The notes under the pieces: model-generated
The model's database searches: none
Told to the model about the DNA's origin: nothing
Seen by the model: only the letters and a program-made list of their open reading frames with translations
Position numbers and translations under genes: made by a program
Part shown: positions 21,135 to 21,648 of the stretch, piece by piece
Numbering within the stretch: position 1 is the stretch's first letter
Layout of the letters: each line of letters begins with the position of its first letter
Source of the DNA: Gemmatimonadota bacterium
GTDB lineage: Bacteria; Latescibacterota; UBA2968; UBA8231
Length of the DNA: 21,648 nucleotides
Direction of reading: 5' to 3'
Assembly: GCA_002712305.1 (NCBI GenBank)
Contig: PATE01000057.1
Location: forward strand, 17,400 to 39,047

Positions 21135-21648
21135 ATGCCCCCACTCTGCGCCTCAGTTCCGTGTCACGAGCCACCCGCCTGGGCCGTCTGGCAGCGCCGC
21201 CTGTTCGAAACGATGGAAGCTGCAATCGATCCGTATACGGAAGCGTACTGCGAAGAGGATGGCCGGCTCATCTACCGTCACGAGACCGCCCACAGTCTCG
21301 ATGATTTCTACGAAGCCTTCTTCAACTGGCCCCTGCTCTATCAGCTGGGCGGTGGCGATCACCTGATGGAACGCGCCCATCGCCACTTCGAGGCGGTGAC
21401 GCGCCAGCTCACCGACTTCGGTCTGGTCGACCAGGAGTATGCCGTCACGGACGATCAGTTTCACCAGGCCGAAAGTGACATCTTCTTCTACAACCTGTGC
21501 CTCGCCGATCCAGGTAATGACAGATCGATCGAACGCGCCGCACGATTTGCTGATTTCTACACCGGCCACGACCCCCGTGTCGACAACTGGGATCCGCAGC
21601 ACCGCATCATCCGTTCGGCCTACAATGGTTCGGGGGGTGCACGCCTCG
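21135..21648 (+). CDS. Start of a large uncharacterised protein (runs off the window)
   Basis: An open frame from the ATG at 21135 continues without a stop to the window end, giving 171 residues. It begins MPPLCASVPCHEPPAWAVWQ and includes DDFYEAFFNWPLLYQLGGGD, DDQFHQAESDIFFYNLCLAD, RAARFADFYTGHDPRVDNWD and PQHRIIRSAYNGSGGARL. The helix-rich pattern with repeated aromatic and acidic residues suits an alpha/alpha-barrel enzyme; I associate it with an uncharacterised family of Poribacteria-like genomes but cannot name it. No signal peptide is obvious. GGAG at 21121-21124 lies ten bases before the ATG, and an in-frame TGA at 21102 rules out an earlier ATG; the ATG at 21212 is an alternative. Divergent from the creatininase operon. 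Confidence 0.8.
   Translation, partial: MPPLCASVPCHEPPAWAVWQRRLFETMEAAIDPYTEAYCEEDGRLIYRHETAHSLDDFYEAFFNWPLLYQLGGGDHLMERAHRHFEAVTRQLTDFGLVDQEYAVTDDQFHQAESDIFFYNLCLADPGNDRSIERAARFADFYTGHDPRVDNWDPQHRIIRSAYNGSGGARL

Noticed and set aside
1-21648. CRISPR arrays, tRNA or rRNA genes
   Set aside because: No regularly spaced repeats, no cloverleaf with a TTC-arm signature and no rRNA-like conserved stretch were found by reading both strands.

Overview
The window looks like a piece of the chromosome of an uncultured, probably Gram-negative bacterium with a large catabolic gene set. It is mostly GC-rich, with Shine-Dalgarno-led genes packed into overlapping operons. The mix of an amidohydrolase, a giant DUF6785-type membrane protein, an M81/MlrC peptidase, an HpcH aldolase, an Ldh_2 dehydrogenase, a creatininase and isochorismatase-fold hydrolases recalls Poribacteria, Latescibacterota or related planctomycete-like genomes. 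That placement is inference from gene content only. No rRNA, tRNA or CRISPR array was seen.

Layout. (1) 30-887: an amidohydrolase on the minus strand. (2) 888-3310: an AT-richer decay island. It holds an internally deleted and frameshifted ORF (900-1219), a twice-frameshifted lipoprotein pseudogene (1233-1888), the tail of an RsbU/SpoIIE-type phosphatase (1891-2036), the tail of a tyrosine recombinase (2037-2210), a perfect 16-bp tandem duplication (2384-2415) and one intact outer-membrane beta-barrel gene (2466-3056). (3) 3311-11735: a five-gene minus-strand operon, in transcription order MlrC-like M81 metallopeptidase, class III aminotransferase, transglutaminase-like protein, FAD-dependent dehydrogenase and polytopic DUF6785-type membrane protein. 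(4) 11923-13774: a divergent plus-strand pair, HpcH/HpaI aldolase and Ldh_2 dehydrogenase. It ends in a 10-bp convergent overlap with (5) a minus-strand group of beta-hydroxyacid dehydrogenase, SDR and M14-like zinc carboxypeptidase (16671 to 13765), with hairpins and a palindrome before the last gene. (6) 16755-17324: a lone carboxymuconolactone-decarboxylase-like gene. (7) 20967 to 17348: a tightly coupled minus-strand operon of creatininase, a 23-codon collapsed SDR, an unknown 257-aa protein, cysteine hydrolase B, a membrane-segment/receiver-domain chimera and cysteine hydrolase A. (8) 21135 to the window end: the start of a large protein of unknown function.

How the genes may work together. 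Operon (3) pairs a possible transporter with a peptidase, a second thiol-hydrolase-like protein, an aminotransferase and a flavin oxidoreductase. This would fit uptake and breakdown of an unusual peptide or amine compound. The aldolase/Ldh_2 pair and the SDR/hydroxyacid dehydrogenase pair suit oxidation and cleavage of hydroxy acids. Operon (7) combines cyclic-amide and linear-amide hydrolase folds, like the creatinine/N-carbamoyl amino acid routes. All substrates are inferred.

The most unusual signal is a repeated one. Three loci (900-1219, 18130-18489, 20048-20119) keep the recognisable start and end of a longer gene with the middle removed, and two of these sit in frame inside a live, translationally coupled operon.
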